From JBBCJM01 sp037190175 (GTDB taxonomy: Bacteria > Pseudomonadota > Alphaproteobacteria > Rhodobacterales > Rhodobacteraceae): a DNA stretch of 31,253 bases. Location: the NCBI GenBank assembly GCA_037190175.1, contig JBBCJM010000034.1, forward strand, positions 1-31,253, in the 5' to 3' direction. The notes below the pieces were generated by a model. It saw only the letters and a program-made list of their open reading frames with translations. It searched no databases and was not told the origin of the DNA. A program made the translations under genes and the position numbers. Below are positions 13,739-21,562 of this stretch, in pieces. Numbering within the stretch: the stretch's first letter is position 1; the number at the start of each line of letters is the position of its first letter.

Positions 13739-16119
13739 CAGAACTGCGTCGAGATCGTCAGGTCGAAGTTCTGTTCCTTGTCGTAGTCCTGCTTCTTCAG
13801 CGCCTTGGAGAAGTTCAGCCGCAGCGGCCCGATGGGCGTGGTCCAGAACACCGAGAAGCCGACCGAGGTGCGCAGCTTGAACCCGTCGTCCACCGGCCCG
13901 CCCGCGCCGGCGGTATCGTCCAGCCCCCAGACCGAGCCCATGTCGAAGAACAGCCCGCCGCGGATGCCGTATTCCTCGGGCAGGCCCACCGGGAACTCGC
14001 TCTCGAACCGGGCCGAGGCGAAGTAGTTGCCGCCCAGCGCGTCCTGGTTCGGGGCGCCGAGGTCGCGCGGGCCATAGCCGTTGCCCTCGAAGCCGCGCAC
14101 CTTGCCGTTGCCGAAGAAGCGTTCCGTCACCCGGCTGGGGCTGCCGCCCGAGGTGGCCAGCGCGCCCCCCTCGAAGATCGCCCGCAGGGTGACCTCCTCG
14201 TTCAGCACCCGCCGCTCGGCCAGCGCCAGCGCGGTGGTCTGCACATAGGTGGTGTCGCCGCCCAGCCCGGCGAAGTCCTGGCTGAAGCGCAAGAGGATCC
14301 CGCCGCGCGGGTCGAGGCCCGAGGTGCGGGTGTCGTAGCTGTAGGTATAGCCCAGCGCCGAGGTGATCAGCGCGCCCCGCGCGGCCTCGCGCACCAGGAT
14401 GGGAGAGCTGCCGGTGGCCGGCGGGCCGGGGTCGAAGGGCACCACATCCGTGATCCGGTCCTCGCTGATCCGGTAGCGCAGGTCGATCCGGCTGCGCTCG
14501 CCCAGCGGGAAGCCGATCGAGGGACGGATGCCGATGTTGCGGGTGTTGTAGCGGGCGTTCTGCCGTTCGGTCTCGGTGTAGTAGACATCCAGCCCGAAGC
14601 GCAGGTCGCGGCCCAGGAAGGCGGGCTCGACGAAGCTGAAGGTGGCGTTGGCGTTGTCGGTGCCGGTCTGGATCGACAGCGCCAGGGTCTGGCCGCGGCC
14701 AAGGAAGTTGGTCTCCGAGAACGAGATCGTGGCCCCCACGCCCGCGTCCACCCCGTAGCTGACGCCAAAGCCCAGGGAGCCGGTGGGCTGTTCCTCGACA
14801 TCCACGTTCACCACCACCTGGTCGGGGGCGCTGCCCTGTTCGGCGTTCACGGCGGCGTTCGAGAAATAGCCCAGCGCGCGGATGCGCTCGGCCGCCTGCC
14901 GGATCTCGCGCGGGTTGAAGGGGTCGCCCTCCACCGTGCGGAACTGGCGGCGGATCACCTGGTCCAGCGTGGTGGTGTTGCCCTCGATGTCGATGCGCTC
15001 GACGAAGATGCGCGGCCCGCGCACCACGGCGAAGGTGATGTCCAGCGTGCCGGCGGCGTTGTTGCGGTCGACCCGCGGCTCGACGCGCACGAAGTTCATC
15101 CCCTTGCGCTGCGCCAGCGCCTCCAGCCGGTCGATGTTGGTCTCGATCACCGTCGGCGAATAGACCACGCCCGGCCGCAGCCGCAGCTCGCGGCGGAATT
15201 CCTCGGCCTCGGCCTCGGGCACCTCGGAGACGAGGTTGACCCCGCCGATGCGGAAGCTCTGCCCCTCGCGGATCGTGTAGGTGACGAAGAAGGCGTCGCG
15301 CTCGCGCGTCATCTCGCCGGTGGCGTCCAGCACCTGCACGTCGATATAGCCCCGCGACAGGTAGAAGTCGCGCAGCAGCTGCTTGTCGAACTCCAGCCGC
15401 TCGGCCACGAAGGTGTCGCGCTGGATGAAGGTGCGCAGCAGCCCCGCCTGCTTGGTGTCCAGCACCTGCCGCAGCCGGCGGTCGGAGAAGGCGCGGTTGC
15501 CGACGAAGCTGATGCGCTCGATCTCGGTCACCCGGCCCTCGTTGATCTCGAACACCAGGTCCACCCGGTTGCCCGAGCGGCGGATGATCCGCGGCTCCAC
15601 CGTGGCGGCGATCCGGCCCTGCACCGAATAGGCCTCGGTGATCGCGGCGGCGTCGGCCTCGGCCTGGGCGGGCGAATAGACCCGGCGCGAGCGCGAACGG
15701 GCGATCTCGGCCAGCTGTTCGTCCTTCAGCCGGCGGTTGCCCTCGAAGTTGATCACGTTGATCGTCGGGAACTCGCGCACCACGATGCGCAGGGTGTTGC
15801 CGCTGGGCACCAGATCGACGCTCTCGAATAGGCCCGAGGCGATGATCCGCTGATAGGCGTCGTTCAGCTGGCCGGCCGTGAGCCGCTCGCCCCGCGCGAT
15901 TCCGGCGAAGGACAGGATCGTGGCGGCGTCCACCCGCTCGTTCCCCTCGATCACCACGTTCGAGAATGAAAACTGCTGCGCCTGGGCCGGCGCGGGGGCC
16001 AGCACGAAGGCCAGCGGGCAAGCCGCTGCAACGCCAAGGAAAACCGGCAGCACAGTGGTCCGGGCCGCACGAGTTATCCACATCTTGCGTGCGAATTCCC
16101 GACCAACCGCAATATCCAT
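13738..16119 (-). CDS. bamA: Outer membrane protein assembly factor BamA
   Basis: A 793-residue Omp85 protein, the core of the BAM complex that folds beta-barrels into the outer membrane. After a signal peptide ending APAPAQAQ there are POTRA repeats (about 50-390, for example VIEGNERVDAATILSFAGI and INVINFEGNRRLKDEQL), then the 16-strand barrel, with the VRGF-like segment KVRGFEGNGYGPRD and a C-terminal Phe (ISTQF), the usual barrel signal. The start is ambiguous: ATG 16119 follows GGGGCAGGG, while ATG 16083 (MWITRAARTTVLP) would give a more ordinary signal peptide. It is followed without a gap by skp. Essential in Gram-negative bacteria. Confidence 0.96.
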   Translation of the reverse strand: MDIAVGREFARKMWITRAARTTVLPVFLGVAAACPLAFVLAPAPAQAQQFSFSNVVIEGNERVDAATILSFAGIARGERLTAGQLNDAYQRIIASGLFESVDLVPSGNTLRIVVREFPTINVINFEGNRRLKDEQLAEIARSRSRRVYSPAQAEADAAAITEAYSVQGRIAATVEPRIIRRSGNRVDLVFEINEGRVTEIERISFVGNRAFSDRRLRQVLDTKQAGLLRTFIQRDTFVAERLEFDKQLLRDFYLSRGYIDVQVLDATGEMTRERDAFFVTYTIREGQSFRIGGVNLVSEVPEAEAEEFRRELRLRPGVVYSPTVIETNIDRLEALAQRKGMNFVRVEPRVDRNNAAGTLDITFAVVRGPRIFVERIDIEGNTTTLDQVIRRQFRTVEGDPFNPREIRQAAERIRALGYFSNAAVNAEQGSAPDQVVVNVDVEEQPTGSLGFGVSYGVDAGVGATISFSETNFLGRGQTLALSIQTGTDNANATFSFVEPAFLGRDLRFGLDVYYTETERQNARYNTRNIGIRPSIGFPLGERSRIDLRYRISEDRITDVVPFDPGPPATGSSPILVREAARGALITSALGYTYSYDTRTSGLDPRGGILLRFSQDFAGLGGDTTYVQTTALALAERRVLNEEVTLRAIFEGGALATSGGSPSRVTERFFGNGKVRGFEGNGYGPRDLGAPNQDALGGNYFASARFESEFPVGLPEEYGIRGGLFFDMGSVWGLDDTAGAGGPVDDGFKLRTSVGFSVFWTTPIGPLRLNFSKALKKQDYDKEQNFDLTISTQF

Positions 16120-16151
16120 CGCCCTGCCCCGTCAGCCAGCCTGTTGTGGAC

Positions 16152-16180
16152 TGGTTAGCGAGAATGCCCGGCCTTGTCAA
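16152..16180 (-). promoter_or_regulatory. Candidate bamA promoter
   Basis: On the minus strand a perfect -35 TTGACA (16180-16175) is followed after 17 bp by TAACCA (16157-16152), 33 bp ahead of the bamA ATG at 16119. The -35 lies in the loop side of the hairpin at 16164-16192. The -10 is weak, so this is a tentative call. Confidence 0.4.
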
Positions 16181-16192
16181 AAGGCCGGGCAT
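16164..16192. terminator. Perfect 12-bp hairpin upstream of bamA
   Basis: ATGCCCGGCCTT-GTCAA-AAGGCCGGGCAT is a perfect inverted repeat with a 5-nt loop, between the small membrane protein gene and bamA. It could terminate or attenuate transcription coming from rseP. There is no strong U tract on either strand. Confidence 0.5.
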
Positions 16193-16217
16193 CACCAAGG
16201 GTTAACGGCTGGAGGGA

Positions 16218-16235
16218 TGAGGCCCTGCGGCCTCA
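16218..16235 (-). terminator. Small hairpin at the stop of the 45-residue gene
   Basis: TGAGGCC-CTGC-GGCCTCA forms a 7-bp stem with a 4-nt loop and includes the stop codon (16235-16233) of the small gene. Together with the hairpin at 16164-16192 it may form a double termination or attenuation region. Confidence 0.35.
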
Positions 16236-16370
16236 GGGATGCATCAGCGCCTGGCCGAGGAAGGCGCCGGCCAGAAGGCCCACCACGATGGTGCCCAGCG
16301 TGAACAGCCGGTCGAAGTTGAGGTTCACGATCAGCGAAAGGCCGCGATAGCCGTCCATCACCGTCCGCAT
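16233..16370 (-). CDS. Small conserved-looking membrane protein, 45 residues
   Basis: The minus-strand frame reads MRTVMDGYRGLSLIVNLNFD, then RLFTLGTIVVGLLAGAFLGQ and ALMHP, followed by TGA. GGGAG stands 7 nt before the ATG at 16370. The N-terminal part (YRG-SLIVNLN-DRL) is amphipathic and the second half is one clear membrane segment (about 22-43) with small-residue GxxxG-like spacing (GLLAGAFLG), which often mediates helix packing. I recall similar small unnamed proteins in Rhodobacterales, but have no functional assignment. It lies between the site-2 protease rseP and bamA, so a role in envelope stress or in the protease complex is conceivable, though not shown by the sequence. Confidence 0.7.
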   Translation of the reverse strand: MRTVMDGYRGLSLIVNLNFDRLFTLGTIVVGLLAGAFLGQALMHP

Positions 16371-16454
16371 GGCAAGCTCCCGTTCCTGGGTTCGCCCCAT
16401 CGCCTAATCCACGATTGCGGCGCCATTGAGGCGCACACGCCGGGATTGTAGCGC

Positions 16455-17792
16455 CTAGCAGAACAGATCGTTGCCGAGAGCGAAGATCATCACCGCCAGC
16501 ACCAGCGTCAGCCCCGCCCCCATCAGCACCCGCAGCGCGCGGTCCGAGGGCGGCCGGCCCACCACCGCCTCCCAGGCGTGGAAGACCAGGTGCCCGCCGT
16601 CCAGCACCGGGATGGGGAAGAGGTTCAAGAGCCCCACCGCGGTGGACAACAGCGCGATGAACAGGATGAAGGATTCGGTCCCCGCCTCGGCCGCCGCGCC
16701 CGCGGTCTGGGCGATGCCGATGGCGCCCTGCATGTTGCAGGTGGAAATCCGCCCGGTCGCGATGTGCCACAGCGCCGAGAGCGAGGTCTCGGTGATCATC
16801 CACATCCGCTCCAGCCCCAGCGTGGCGCCCTCGATCGGCCCGGCCGGGCGGGTGGCGGGGGTGAAGACCAGGCTGCCCGACATGCCGATGGCCCAGCGGG
16901 TCTCGAACCCGCCGTCGGCGCGCGGCAGGTCGGTGCGGCGCGGGGTCAGGCTGAGGTCGAAGGTCCTGCCGTCGCGCCAGATCGTCACCGCCAGCGTGCG
17001 ACCCTCCGAGCCGCCGGCGAGGTTGCGCAGCTGGTCGAAGGTCTGGATCGGCACCCCGTCCACCGCGACGATCACGTCGCCCGCCTGCATCCCCGCGTCC
17101 AGCGCCGCCGAGCGCGGCGAGACCGCATCGGCCACCGGCGGGAAGGGGTGCGGACCGGGCAGGGTCAGCACCCTTCCGTCGCGCTCGATCCGGTATTCCG
17201 CCGCCACGTCGCCCGGCAGCGCGCGCGAGGCGTCGACCAGTTGCTTCCAGTCCGGCGTCTCGGTGCCGTTCAGGGCCAGGATCCGGTCGCCCGGCTGCAG
17301 CGTCTGCCCGTCCCAGGGGGTGTGCTTCAGGCTGCCCACCACCGGCTGCTCGGTCGCCACCCCGTTCCACATGAACCAGCCGGTGAAGATCAGGATCGAC
17401 AGGATGAAGTTGAACACCGGCCCCGCCGCCACGGTGGCCGAGCGCGCCCAGAGCGGCGCGCCATGCATCGTCCGCCGCCGCTCGGTCTCGGAAAGGCCCG
17501 AGATCATGTCGCCGTCCTTGCCCGAGGCCGCGTCGGCATCGCCCATGAACTTCACGAAGCCGCCGAAGGGCAGCGCGGCCACCTGCCATTTCGTTCCGCG
17601 CCGGTCCACCCGGCTCCACAGCACCTTGCCGAAGCCGATGCTGAAGACCTCGGCGTGGATGCCGCTCCACCGGCCGACGATGTAGTGGCCGTATTCGTGG
17701 ATGGCGACGATGACCGACAGCGCCACGATGAAGGCGGCAACGGTCAGCAGCGGGCTGCCGAACGAGGGGAGAAGCCCGATGATCTGGTCCAC
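16455..17792 (-). CDS. rseP: Site-2 intramembrane zinc protease RseP
   Basis: A 445-residue membrane metalloprotease of the M50B group that cleaves anti-sigma factors and leftover signal peptides in the inner membrane. The zinc site is HEYGH (H32, E33, H36) in the first membrane helix, with the third ligand in NLFPIPVLDGGHL near the C-terminus. GFVKFMGD matches the conserved loop after the first helix. Two PDZ domains lie between about 130 and 290 (LQPGDRILALNG and MQAGDVIVAVDG). It starts at GTG 17792, 3 bp after the dxr stop. The cluster dxr-rseP-bamA is widely conserved and links membrane proteolysis to outer-membrane assembly. Confidence 0.96.
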   Translation of the reverse strand: MDQIIGLLPSFGSPLLTVAAFIVALSVIVAIHEYGHYIVGRWSGIHAEVFSIGFGKVLWSRVDRRGTKWQVAALPFGGFVKFMGDADAASGKDGDMISGLSETERRRTMHGAPLWARSATVAAGPVFNFILSILIFTGWFMWNGVATEQPVVGSLKHTPWDGQTLQPGDRILALNGTETPDWKQLVDASRALPGDVAAEYRIERDGRVLTLPGPHPFPPVADAVSPRSAALDAGMQAGDVIVAVDGVPIQTFDQLRNLAGGSEGRTLAVTIWRDGRTFDLSLTPRRTDLPRADGGFETRWAIGMSGSLVFTPATRPAGPIEGATLGLERMWMITETSLSALWHIATGRISTCNMQGAIGIAQTAGAAAEAGTESFILFIALLSTAVGLLNLFPIPVLDGGHLVFHAWEAVVGRPPSDRALRVLMGAGLTLVLAVMIFALGNDLFC

Positions 17793-17795
17793 GCG

Positions 17796-18980
17796 CTACC
17801 TGCCTTCCTGTCGCCTCTGCACGGCCCGGCCGGCCGCCTGCCGTGCCATGTGGTCCGCAATCTGCACGTCCTCAAGGGTTTCGGGGGCTTTTCCAAGGCC
17901 ACTTTCGCGCGAAACCTCGGCAAGCGTGTCCTCGACCGCCTCGGCCATCGCGGTGAAGCGCAGCCGGCCGGCGATGAAGGCGTCCAGCGCCACCTCCTTG
18001 GCCGCATTGAACACCGCGCCGTAAAGCCCCCCCGCCGCCATCACCTCGCGCGCCAGCCGCAGCGCGGGAAAGCGCGCGGGGTCGGGCGGCTCGAAGGTCA
18101 GGGAGGCGAGCGTGGCCAGATCCAGCCGCTGCACCGGCAGATGCGCCCGGTCGGGCCAGTTCAGCGCGTATCCGATGGCGTGGCGCATGTCGGCGGGCCC
18201 GAGATGCGCCATCATCCCCCCGTCGCGGAACCCCACCAGCGCATGGACGATGGATTGCGGGTGGACCACCGCCTCGATGGCCTCGGGCGCGAAGCCAAAA
18301 TATTCGCGGGTCTCGATCAGCTCCAGCGCCTTGTTGAACATCGAGGCGCTGTCGATCGAGATGCGCAGGCCCATCGACCAGTTCGGATGCGCCGCGGCCT
18401 GATCCACGGTGACGGTCGCCAGCCTTTCGGCCGGCCAGTCGCGGAAGGGGCCGCCGGAGGCGGTGATGATCACCCGCTCCACCGCCTCGGCCCGCTCGCC
18501 GGTCAGGGCCTGGAACACCGCGGAATGCTCGCTGTCCACCGGCAGGATGGTGGCGCCATGGGCCCGGGCGGTGGCCATCAGCAGCGGGCCGGCGGTCACC
18601 AGGCTTTCCTTGTTGGCCAGCGCCAGCCGGCGGCCATGCGCCAGCGCGCGCAGCCCCGGCTCCAGCCCCGCCGCGCCGACGATGGCGCTCATCACCCAGT
18701 CGGCCGGGCGGTCCGCGGCCTCGGCCACCGCCTGCGGGCCCGCCGCCGCGGCGATGCCGGAGCCGGCCAGCGCCTCGCGCAGGTCGGGCAGGCAGGCGGG
18801 GTCGGCGGTGACCGCGATCTCGGCCCGCAGCGCGCGCGCCATCTCGGCCAGCCGTGCCACGTTCCGCGCCCCGGTCAGCGCCACGGTGCGGAAGGCCGAA
18901 GGCCCGCCGGCCCGCATCAGCAGGTCGAAGGTGCTTTCCCCGATGGAGCCCGTGGCCCCGAAGATCGAGACCGAGCGCAT
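17796..18980 (-). CDS. dxr: 1-deoxy-D-xylulose 5-phosphate reductoisomerase Dxr
   Basis: A 394-residue enzyme that converts DXP to 2-C-methylerythritol 4-phosphate with NADPH, the committed step of the MEP isoprenoid pathway. NADPH binding is at SIFGATGSIGESTFDLL, the metal site is at PVDSEHSAVFQAL, and the flexible substrate loop contains the PNWSMG segment. The later conserved parts VHPQSIVHALV and LYGAVFNAAKEVALDAF are intact. ATG 18980 shares one base with the cdsA stop. It supplies the precursor for the undecaprenyl carrier made by uppS three genes upstream. Confidence 0.97.
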   Translation of the reverse strand: MRSVSIFGATGSIGESTFDLLMRAGGPSAFRTVALTGARNVARLAEMARALRAEIAVTADPACLPDLREALAGSGIAAAAGPQAVAEAADRPADWVMSAIVGAAGLEPGLRALAHGRRLALANKESLVTAGPLLMATARAHGATILPVDSEHSAVFQALTGERAEAVERVIITASGGPFRDWPAERLATVTVDQAAAHPNWSMGLRISIDSASMFNKALELIETREYFGFAPEAIEAVVHPQSIVHALVGFRDGGMMAHLGPADMRHAIGYALNWPDRAHLPVQRLDLATLASLTFEPPDPARFPALRLAREVMAAGGLYGAVFNAAKEVALDAFIAGRLRFTAMAEAVEDTLAEVSRESGLGKAPETLEDVQIADHMARQAAGRAVQRRQEGR

Positions 18981-19756
18981 CAGGCGGGCAGCGGCAGTTG
19001 CACGACGAGCCCGATCAGCATCACCGCCACCGCCGCCCCGGTCAGCGCGTCGAAACGGTCCATCACCCCGCCATGGCCGGGGATCAGGTTCGAGGCATCC
19101 TTGACCCCCGCCCGCCGCTTGATCCAGCTTTCCGCGATGTCGCCCATCTGCCCGGCGAAGGCCACCACCGCCTACAGGATCACCAGCGCAGCCGGGCCAT
19201 GGCCCGCCGCCCAGAACCCCGCCCCGACCAGCGCCGCGCCGACCCAGCCCGCCGCCGTGCCCGACCAGGTCTTCTTGGGGCTGACCGCGGGCCAGAACTT
19301 CGGCCCGCCCATGATGCGGCCGACGAAATAGCCCAGCACGTCCGAGGCGACGACCACCAGCAGCAGCCACAGGATCGCCCCCACCCCCGCCAGCCGCAGC
19401 ATGACCAGCCCATAGCCCGCCACCAGCGCCGCCAGCGCCCAGCCCGCCGCCAGCCAGGGATCGCGCCGCGGGGTCAGCGCCAGGCCCAGCGCCGGCAGCA
19501 GCAGCGCCACCGCCCCGTAGCCGTCCAGCCAGAGGGCCAGCGTCAGCGACCCTGCCCCCAGCGCGGCCATCGGCCAGCCCTCGCCCGGCCGCTCCGGCGC
19601 GGTCATCCGCGCCAGTTCCCACAGCATCAGCCCGGTCAGCACCACCACCAGCGCGGCGAAGGCCCAACCGCCCAGCCAGATGCAGAGCCCCCCCACCGCC
19701 ACCATCACCGCGGCCGAGGCCACCCGCGTGCCCAGGTCGGCCCAGCGCGCGCTCAT
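18980..19756 (-). pseudogene. cdsA: Phosphatidate cytidylyltransferase CdsA with an internal TAG stop
   Basis: The 258-codon frame from ATG 19756 to the TGA at 18980-18982 would be an ordinary polytopic CdsA, which makes CDP-diacylglycerol from phosphatidate and CTP. Codon 195 (19174-19172) is TAG: the reading is ALVIL, stop, AVVAFAGQMGDIAESW. The family signature lies after it, in SWIKRRAGVKDASNLIPGHG and GVMDRFD, with the catalytic KD and HGG-DRFD parts intact and in the same frame. A truncated 194-residue product would lack all of this. TCG (Ser) to TAG is a single-base change and Ser would fit well. Possible explanations are a base error, a true nonsense mutation with another cdsA elsewhere, suppression, or re-initiation at GTG 19168. 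The gene overlaps uppS (ATGA) and dxr (TGATG) normally. Confidence 0.9.
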
Positions 19757-20481
19757 GCCGGGGTCACGGCGCCGAAGCGGCGTTCGCGGTTGGAGAACCG
19801 GCGCAGGATCGCCGCCAGCTCCTCGGGGGTGAAGTCGGGCCAGAGCGTCTCGGTGAATTCCCACTCGGCATAGGCGGTCTGCCAGGGCAGGAAGTTCGAG
19901 GTCCGCGTCTCTCCGCTGGTGCGGATCACCAGGTCGGGGTCGGGCAGCCCGGCGGTGTCCAGCCGCGCGCCGAAGGCGGCCTCGGTCAGGTCGCAGGGGT
20001 CGAGCCGCCCCTCGGCCGCATCGCGGGCCAGGCTGCGGGCGGCGCGGGTGATCTCGTCGCGCCCGCCATAGTTGATCGCCACGGTCAGGTTCAGCACCGA
20101 CAGATGCGCCGTGCGCGCCTCGATCCCCGCCATCAGCTGCTGGAGCCGCGAGTCGAGCCGCCCCCGCTCTCCGATGAAGCGCAGCCGCACCCCCTCGCGC
20201 GACAGCGCCTCGGCCTCGCGCTGGATGTAGCGGCCGAAGATCGACATCAGCCCCAGCACTTCCTCGGTCGACCGCTTCCAGTTCTCGGTCGAGAAGGCAT
20301 AGATGGTCAGCCAGCGGATGCCCAGGCCCGGCGCCGCGCGCACGATCTCGCGCACCCGCTCCACCCCCCGCCGGTGGCCGACCAGCCGCGGCCAGCCGCG
20401 CGAGGTGGCCCAGCGGCCGTTGCCGTCCATGATGATCGCCACATGGTCGGGCGGGCGCGGGGTCGCTGGGGAACTGGGCAT
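19753..20481 (-). CDS. uppS: Undecaprenyl diphosphate synthase UppS
   Basis: A 242-residue cis-prenyltransferase that extends farnesyl diphosphate with eight isopentenyl units to give the C55 lipid carrier for peptidoglycan and polysaccharide synthesis. The catalytic aspartate is D19 in IIMDGNGRWA. Other conserved parts are LTIYAFSTENWKRS, LNLTVAINYGGRDEI and the substrate-binding DLVIRTSGETRTSNFLPWQ, in which most relatives have LLWQ rather than LPWQ. GGAGGTTCCCCG precedes the ATG, a strong site. It lies 24 bp after frr. Confidence 0.97.
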   Translation of the reverse strand: MPSSPATPRPPDHVAIIMDGNGRWATSRGWPRLVGHRRGVERVREIVRAAPGLGIRWLTIYAFSTENWKRSTEEVLGLMSIFGRYIQREAEALSREGVRLRFIGERGRLDSRLQQLMAGIEARTAHLSVLNLTVAINYGGRDEITRAARSLARDAAEGRLDPCDLTEAAFGARLDTAGLPDPDLVIRTSGETRTSNFLPWQTAYAEWEFTETLWPDFTPEELAAILRRFSNRERRFGAVTPA

Positions 20482-20505
20482 CGGGGAACCTCCGGCACCG
20501 GCCGG

Positions 20506-21072
20506 TCAGACCTGCATGATCTCGGCCTGCTTGCCCTCCAGCGCCTTGTCCACCGCGGCGATGGCCTTGTCGGTCAGTTCCTGCACCTCGTCGGCGTACA
20601 TCTTCTGCTCGTCCTCGGACATGCCGGCAGTCTTGGCCTTCTTGATCTGGTCCATCCCGTCGCGGCGCACGTTGCGGATCGCCACCTTGGCCGCCTCGGC
20701 ATATTGCGCGGCGACCTTGGTCAGCGAACGGCGGCGTTCCTCAGTCAGCTCGGGGATCGGCAGGCGGATCAGCGGGCCGTCGGTCACCGGGTTGATCCCG
20801 AGGCCGGACTCGCGGATCGCCTTTTCCACCTTGGCGATCATGCCCTTGTCCCAGACGTTGATCACCACCATCCGCGGCTCGGGCACGTTGACGGTGCCCA
20901 GCTGGTTGATCGGCGTCATCTGGCCATAGGCATCGACCTGGATCGGCTCCAGGATCGAGGCCGAGGCGCGCCCGGTGCGCAGGCTGGCGAATTCGGTGCG
21001 CAGCGCGTTCATCGCGCCGTCCATCCGCCGCTGGATGGCATCGAGGTCGATTTCGATGTCGTCATGCGCCAT
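20506..21072 (-). CDS. frr: Ribosome recycling factor Frr
   Basis: A 188-residue RRF, which with EF-G splits the post-termination ribosome. The three-helix-bundle/beta domain pattern is clear: LRTGRASASILEPIQVDAYG, then PINQLGTVNVPEPRMVVI, and the C-terminal helix RNVRRDGMDQIKKAKTAG. The usual size is 185-188 residues. GAGGAGG stands ahead of the ATG. It is the first gene of the leftward envelope cluster. In many bacteria pyrH lies directly upstream of frr, but here the strand switches and DUF488 reads away, so frr must have its own promoter in 21073-21160. Confidence 0.97.
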   Translation of the reverse strand: MAHDDIEIDLDAIQRRMDGAMNALRTEFASLRTGRASASILEPIQVDAYGQMTPINQLGTVNVPEPRMVVINVWDKGMIAKVEKAIRESGLGINPVTDGPLIRLPIPELTEERRRSLTKVAAQYAEAAKVAIRNVRRDGMDQIKKAKTAGMSEDEQKMYADEVQELTDKAIAAVDKALEGKQAEIMQV

Positions 21073-21167
21073 GGGGGCCTCCTCGTTCCGTCTTTTCCGG
21101 GCGTTCTAGCAGGGACCGGCGGGCAAGGGTAGCACCTTGAGCCGCCGGCGCGATCGCCTCTTGAATC

Positions 21168-21182
21168 GGTATGCAGGATACC
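21168..21182. promoter_or_regulatory. Inverted repeat upstream of the DUF488 gene
   Basis: GGTAT-GCAGG-ATACC, 5-bp arms with a 5-nt centre, lies 33 bp ahead of the DUF488 start and just after a TTGAAT that could be a -35 box (21161-21166). It is in the right place to be an operator for the DUF488/cyclo-ligase pair. The arms are short, so chance is possible. Confidence 0.3.
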
Positions 21183-21214
21183 TATTGATGGGGGAAGGCT
21201 GTCCCGGCACCGCC

Positions 21215-21562
21215 ATGCATGTGATCCACCTCGCCCGCGCCCATGACCCGCCCTCCGGCGGGATCCGCCTGCTGGTGGACCGGCTCTGGCCGCGCGGGGT
21301 GAGCAAGGCGGCGCTGCCGCTGGACGGCTGGCCCAAGGACCTGACCCCCAGTACCGGGTTGCGCCGCTGGTTCCACGCCGACCGCACGCGCCGGGCCGAG
21401 TTCGAGGCGCGCTATCGGGCGGAGCTGGACGCCGCCGGCCCGGCGGTGGAGGCGGCGCTGGAACAGGCGCGCACCGGCCGGCTGGTGCTGGTGACCGCGG
21501 TACGCGACCTCGAGGCCAGCCATGCCGCGGTGCTGCGCGACTATCTGGAGGAACGGCTGTGA
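21215..21562 (+). CDS. DUF488 family protein
   Basis: A 115-residue protein with the typical DUF488 pattern: IRLLVDRLWPRGVSKAAL, PLDGWPKDLTPSTGLRRWF, then FEARYRAELD and LVLVTAVRDLEASHAAVL. Family members are small cytoplasmic alpha/beta proteins; their biochemical role is unknown, although some carry conserved Arg/Asp/Ser residues that suggest a catalytic or ligand-binding site. The start ATG 21215 gives the usual family N-terminus (MHVIHLARAHDPP); the frame is open further upstream, but that part runs over the promoter region. It overlaps the next gene as GTGA, so both are probably translated together. Divergent from frr. Confidence 0.85.
   Translation: MHVIHLARAHDPPSGGIRLLVDRLWPRGVSKAALPLDGWPKDLTPSTGLRRWFHADRTRRAEFEARYRAELDAAGPAVEAALEQARTGRLVLVTAVRDLEASHAAVLRDYLEERL

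Noticed and set aside
13739..16198. Long minus-strand frame that continues upstream of skp through bamA
   Set aside because: It is an out-of-frame reading of bamA. The Skp-like protein begins with a good signal peptide at 13738, directly at the bamA stop.
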